DNA of 64,000 nucleotides from Tepidamorphus sp. (GTDB lineage Bacteria; Pseudomonadota; Alphaproteobacteria; Rhizobiales; Tepidamorphaceae): NCBI GenBank assembly GCA_028280885.1, contig JANQKY010000073.1, forward strand, positions 25,587 to 89,586, written 5' to 3'. The notes under the pieces are model-generated. The model saw only the letters and a program-made list of their open reading frames with translations. It searched no databases and was not told the DNA's origin. Shown in pieces: positions 61,296-64,000 of the stretch (positions within the stretch are counted from its first letter, which is position 1; each line of letters begins with the position of its first letter). The translations under genes were made by a program, and so were the position numbers.

Positions 61296-63590
61296 GTGCG
61301 CGACCCCTTTGAAGGTCAGAAGAAGAGCGGAGTGTGGACGCGCTTCCGGCGGCGGATGCTGGAGGCGGATTCGGCCATCGACGCCTTCTTCTATTCGATC
61401 CTCTCGGGCATCGGGCGCGCCTACGAGGCCTATTCGGCCCGGCTCGAACGCTTCAACATCAAGGGCTGGCGGCGCGGCATCGTCGAGGTCACCTCCGACG
61501 GCCTGACCATGGGCATGGGCGGTGCGGTGCTGATGCTGGCGCTCGCCATTCCCGCCTTCGACGAGACCTCCGACGACTGGCTCACCCAGGCGCAGTATTC
61601 GGTCACCTTCCTCGACCGCTACGGCAACGAGATCGGCAAGCGCGGCATCCTGCACAACGATTCGGTGCCGCTGGAGGAAATCCCCGATCACATGATCAAG
61701 GCGACGCTCGCCACCGAGGACCGGCGCTTCTACGAGCATTTCGGCATCGACGTGATGGGCACCTTCCGCGCCATGGTCGAGAACATGCGCGCCAACACGG
61801 TGGTGCAGGGCGGCTCGTCGCTCTCCCAGCAGCTTGCCAAGAACCTGTTCCTGTCGAACGAGCGGACCATCGAGCGCAAGATCAAGGAAGCCTTCCTGGC
61901 GATGTGGCTTGAGACCCATCTGACCAAGAACGAGATCCTCAAGCTCTATCTCGACCGCGCCTATATGGGCGGCGGCACCTTCGGGGTCGACGCGGCCTCG
62001 CAGTTCTATTTCGGCAAGTCGGTGCGCGACATCAATCTCGCCGAGGCCGCGATGCTGGCCGGCCTGTTCAAGGCGCCGGGCCGCTACGCCCCGCATATCG
62101 ACTTACCGGCTGCCCGCGGCCGCGCCAACACGGTGCTGCAGAACCTGGTCGAGGCGGGCTTCATGACCGAGGGCCAGATTTTCGCCGCCCGCCGCAACCC
62201 GGCAACGCCGGTCGACCGGTCGGACTATGCCGCGCCCGACTATTTCCTCGACTGGGCCTTCGACGAGGTCAAGCGGCTCGCCGGCGGCCGCTCCTTCGTG
62301 CTGACCGCCAAGACCACCGTCGACATGACGCTGCAGCGGGTCGCCGAGGACGCGGTCGAATCGAACCTGCGCCAATACGGCAAGCAATATGGCGCGACGC
62401 AAGCCGCGATGGCGATGGCCGATCTCGACGGCGCGGTGCGCGCCATGGTCGGCGGCCGCGACTATGGCGAGAGCCAGTTCAACCGGGCGACCTCGGCGCT
62501 GCGCCAGCCCGGCTCCTCCTTCAAGCCCTATGTCTACGCCACCGCGCTGACCAACGGCTATACGCCGCAATCGATCGTGCCCGACGCGCCGATCACCATC
62601 GGCGGCTGGTCGCCGCAGAACTACACGCGGCGCTATCGCGGCAACATCTCGCTGACGACGGCGCTGCAATATTCGGTCAACACGGTGGCCGTGCGGCTTG
62701 CCCATTCGATCGGCCGCCAGAAGGTGGTCGATACGGCGGTGGCAATGGGCGTCAGGACGCCGCTGAAGATCTCCAAGTCGCTGCCGCTGGGCGCTTCTGA
62801 GGTGACGGTGCTCGACCAGCTTGCGGGCTACGGCACGCTTGCCTCGGGCGGGCGCCAGATGACGCCGTTCGCCATTGTCGACCTGCGCGACAGCGAGGGC
62901 AACGTCATCTACCGGCACAGCCGCGACGCACCGCCGCGCCGGCAGGCGATCCCGCCGGAGGCCGCCTCCAACCTGAACCGCATGCTCTATGAGGCCGCCA
63001 ATCGCGGCACCGGCCGGCGCTCGCTGTTCGACACCGCGCCGATTGCCGGCAAGACCGGCACCACCAACGCCTATCGCGACGGCTGGTATTGCGCCTATAC
63101 CGGCAACTATGTCGCCACCATCTGGGTCGGCAATGACGATTTCCGCTCGACCCGGCGGATGACCGGCGGCAGCCTGCCGGCGATGACCTGGAAGAAGTTG
63201 ATGAGCTATGCCCATAACGGCATCGAGATCAAGCCGATCCCGGGCGTCGGCGGCGTGCCCGACCAGCCGGTTCTGATCGCCGATGCGCAGGCCGCGGCGG
63301 CCGAGGGCGGCCCGGCGCTGGCGGAATCGCTGATCCTGTCGAAGGAATCGGAGAACCTGCTGTTCGAGATCGAGCGGCTGATGCGCCAGGCCGAGAAGCT
63401 CGAAGCCAAGGCGCCGCCCGGCCCGTCGGCGGAAATCCGCGCGCGCGAAAGCGGCACGGTCGCCTGGCGCGCCGAACCGGCGCCCGAGGCTGAGCTGGAG
63501 CCGCAGGTCGAGGATGCCGAGCCGGAACAGGTGGTCGAGATCACCATCCGCGAGGACGGCTCGAAATCAATCGAGCGCGGTGTCGAATAG
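61296..63590 (+). CDS. Class A penicillin-binding protein (glycosyltransferase plus transpeptidase)
   Basis: 764 residues. Builds peptidoglycan strands and cross-links them. An N-terminal cytoplasmic stretch of about 65 residues, then one membrane helix (GLTMGMGGAVLMLALAIPAF), the GT51 domain with Glu141 in ATEDRRFYEHFGID and GGSSLSQQLAKNLFL, and the transpeptidase domain with Ser407-x-x-Lys410 (QPGSSFKPYVY), SVN (LQYSVNTVAVRL) and KTGT (from 586). The C-terminal tail is Glu/Pro-rich. GTG start with GGAGTAGAGTGAAGC upstream. It belongs to the PBP1A/1C-like group of alphaproteobacteria. Confidence 0.94.
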   Translation: MRDPFEGQKKSGVWTRFRRRMLEADSAIDAFFYSILSGIGRAYEAYSARLERFNIKGWRRGIVEVTSDGLTMGMGGAVLMLALAIPAFDETSDDWLTQAQYSVTFLDRYGNEIGKRGILHNDSVPLEEIPDHMIKATLATEDRRFYEHFGIDVMGTFRAMVENMRANTVVQGGSSLSQQLAKNLFLSNERTIERKIKEAFLAMWLETHLTKNEILKLYLDRAYMGGGTFGVDAASQFYFGKSVRDINLAEAAMLAGLFKAPGRYAPHIDLPAARGRANTVLQNLVEAGFMTEGQIFAARRNPATPVDRSDYAAPDYFLDWAFDEVKRLAGGRSFVLTAKTTVDMTLQRVAEDAVESNLRQYGKQYGATQAAMAMADLDGAVRAMVGGRDYGESQFNRATSALRQPGSSFKPYVYATALTNGYTPQSIVPDAPITIGGWSPQNYTRRYRGNISLTTALQYSVNTVAVRLAHSIGRQKVVDTAVAMGVRTPLKISKSLPLGASEVTVLDQLAGYGTLASGGRQMTPFAIVDLRDSEGNVIYRHSRDAPPRRQAIPPEAASNLNRMLYEAANRGTGRRSLFDTAPIAGKTGTTNAYRDGWYCAYTGNYVATIWVGNDDFRSTRRMTGGSLPAMTWKKLMSYAHNGIEIKPIPGVGGVPDQPVLIADAQAAAAEGGPALAESLILSKESENLLFEIERLMRQAEKLEAKAPPGPSAEIRARESGTVAWRAEPAPEAELEPQVEDAEPEQVVEITIREDGSKSIERGVE

Positions 63591-63710
63591 AAGGTGGTTG
63601 CGGCGGTTTGCGGCACGTCTTTCGGGGCAGGCGCTCATGTTCGAGAGAGGCATTGCGTGGCGCCCGGCCGCCCCGGTTTGCTCTGTTCCCTTCGTGCCAT
63701 CCCGCGCCTG

Positions 63711-63746
63711 TATCGGTTTGACCGGCATCGAACCGGTCAAGGCGAT
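63711..63746 (+). repeat. Dispersed repeat segment, family F, copy 2
   Basis: TATCGGTTTGACCGGCATCG onward matches the inverted sequence at 55357-55394. It directly precedes a family A palindrome. Confidence 0.75.
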
Positions 63747-63749
63747 TTC

Positions 63750-63903
63750 CCCTCACCCCGACCCTCTCCCGCAAGGGGAGAGGGGGCGACAGCTGCACGG
63801 CACCAGGGAAATTTGATCCGCCTTTCTGTTTGCGAGGCGCTACAGCCGTGCGGCACAGCGGTGGCACTCCCTCTCCCCCTTGGCGGGAGAGGGTGGCCCG
63901 AGG
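63750..63903. repeat. Large palindromic intergenic element, family A, copy 4
   Basis: The left arm CCCTCACCCCGACCCTCTCC and the right arm CCCTCTCCCCCTTGGCGGGA, followed by GAGGGTGGCCCGAGG, are inverted complements with some length differences. The centre, read inverted, aligns with that of the copy at 55120-55280 through GCGGATCAAATT. The rest of 63591-63750 shows no gene. Confidence 0.8.
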
Positions 63904-63909
63904 TCCGAA

Positions 63910-63959
63910 CCGGATAGATAGTAAACAGACTGGACCGGATAGATGGTTGACAGGTTTCT
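63910..63959 (+). repeat. Two 25-bp tandem repeats before a possible transposase gene
   Basis: CCGGATAGAT recurs at 63910 and 63935 with similar following bases (AGTAAACAGAC and GGTTGACAGG). Read on the minus strand the second is TGTCAACCATCTATCCGGTC, which begins with TGT like the ends of IS481-type elements. Confidence 0.5.
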
Positions 63960-63983
63960 TGTCGGCAAAGGGAGGTTTTGCCG

Positions 63984-64000
63984 ATGCCATTCAGGGAGAC
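63984..64000 (+). CDS. Start of a possible IS481-type transposase (cut by window edge)
   Basis: An ATG at 63984 has GGGAGG 8 bases upstream and encodes Met-Pro-Phe-Arg-Glu before the window ends. IS481-family transposases commonly begin with M-P-W/F-R-E-T. With only six codons visible this is a suggestion based on the N terminus, the ribosome site and the TGT-type repeats just upstream. Confidence 0.4.

Noticed and set aside
1..64000. tRNA, rRNA or tmRNA genes.
   Set aside because: I found no stretch with the tRNA T-loop plus acceptor pairing or rRNA-like conserved blocks. TTCGA-containing stretches such as 3750 and 14092 have no cloverleaf around them. A covariance-model search would settle this.
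1..64000. A defence, toxin-antitoxin, prophage or secretion system that might be the novel system sought.
   Set aside because: No nuclease-helicase pairs, reverse transcriptase, phage structural genes or toxin-antitoxin pairs were recognised. The genes are mainly housekeeping, transport and regulatory, so the antiporter variant, the DnaA-like/DUF6456 pair and the mosaic repeats are the more unusual items.

Overview
The window is dense, strongly GC-rich bacterial chromosome. Its gene content points to an alphaproteobacterium of the order Hyphomicrobiales (Rhizobiales). The pointers are a Ros/MucR zinc-finger regulator, small DUF5330, DUF1491, DUF6456 and DUF2336 proteins, a DnaA-C-terminal-like orphan, heterodimeric methylmalonyl-CoA mutase with MeaB, GcdH, an Mrp/Mnh antiporter locus, and palindromic mosaic repeats between genes like those of rhizobia. 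I did not recognise a genus. I saw no rRNA, tRNA, CRISPR array, prophage or complete insertion sequence; one transposase gene may begin at the right edge.

Layout. 0-4 kb: the tail of a cytochrome P450, a membrane class III adenylate cyclase, Fe superoxide dismutase and CorA. 4.3-8.7 kb: three secreted proteins in a row (Tat-exported multicopper oxidase, HAD/LNS2-like protein, small unknown), then a Tat-exported alpha/beta hydrolase behind palindromic sites. 8.7-17.6 kb: OprB porin, class IV aminotransferase, two c-type cytochromes, a tandem pair of MFS paralogues (the first behind a 5-codon leader frame), an M20 peptidase and a small DUF2267-like protein. 17.7-31.4 kb: methylmalonyl-CoA mutase (mutA-mutB) and its chaperone meaB, interrupted by DUF3179, rsgA, a PrpF-family isomerase, DUF3298 and DUF1131 genes, then pyroglutamyl peptidase and glutaryl-CoA dehydrogenase. 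31.7-39.7 kb: modABC, an orphan amino-acid-binding protein, a DMT exporter, oligopeptidase B and MsrB.

40-47.6 kb: a nine-gene translationally coupled operon for a multisubunit cation/proton antiporter, in the order E-F-G-(MbhD/E-like)-B-C-D-D-small membrane protein-D. It has three NuoL/M/N-type subunits and no full-length MrpA, and ends in four 31-bp hairpin repeats. 48-58.4 kb: a set of regulatory and envelope genes: mucR, the DnaA-C-like/DUF6456 pair behind a perfect CRP-type palindrome, sufE, DUF5330, a membrane histidine kinase (possibly DivJ-like), a peptidoglycan-binding protein, DUF1491, DUF2336 behind a near-consensus CtrA site, a small basic protein and a lipoprotein. 58.4-64 kb: a DHA2-type MFS exporter, a repeat-rich gap, a YcgN-type cysteine-cluster protein and a bifunctional class A penicillin-binding protein.

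How the genes fit together. MutAB, MeaB and the PrpF-like isomerase suggest propionyl-CoA/methylmalonyl-CoA metabolism, and GcdH adds lysine/tryptophan degradation. SodB, MsrB and SufE serve oxidative stress and Fe-S maintenance. The intergenic DNA carries several dispersed repeat families (called A to F below), concentrated at 3.7-4.1, 38.8-39.3, 55.1-55.4, 60.0-60.5 and 63.7-63.9 kb.
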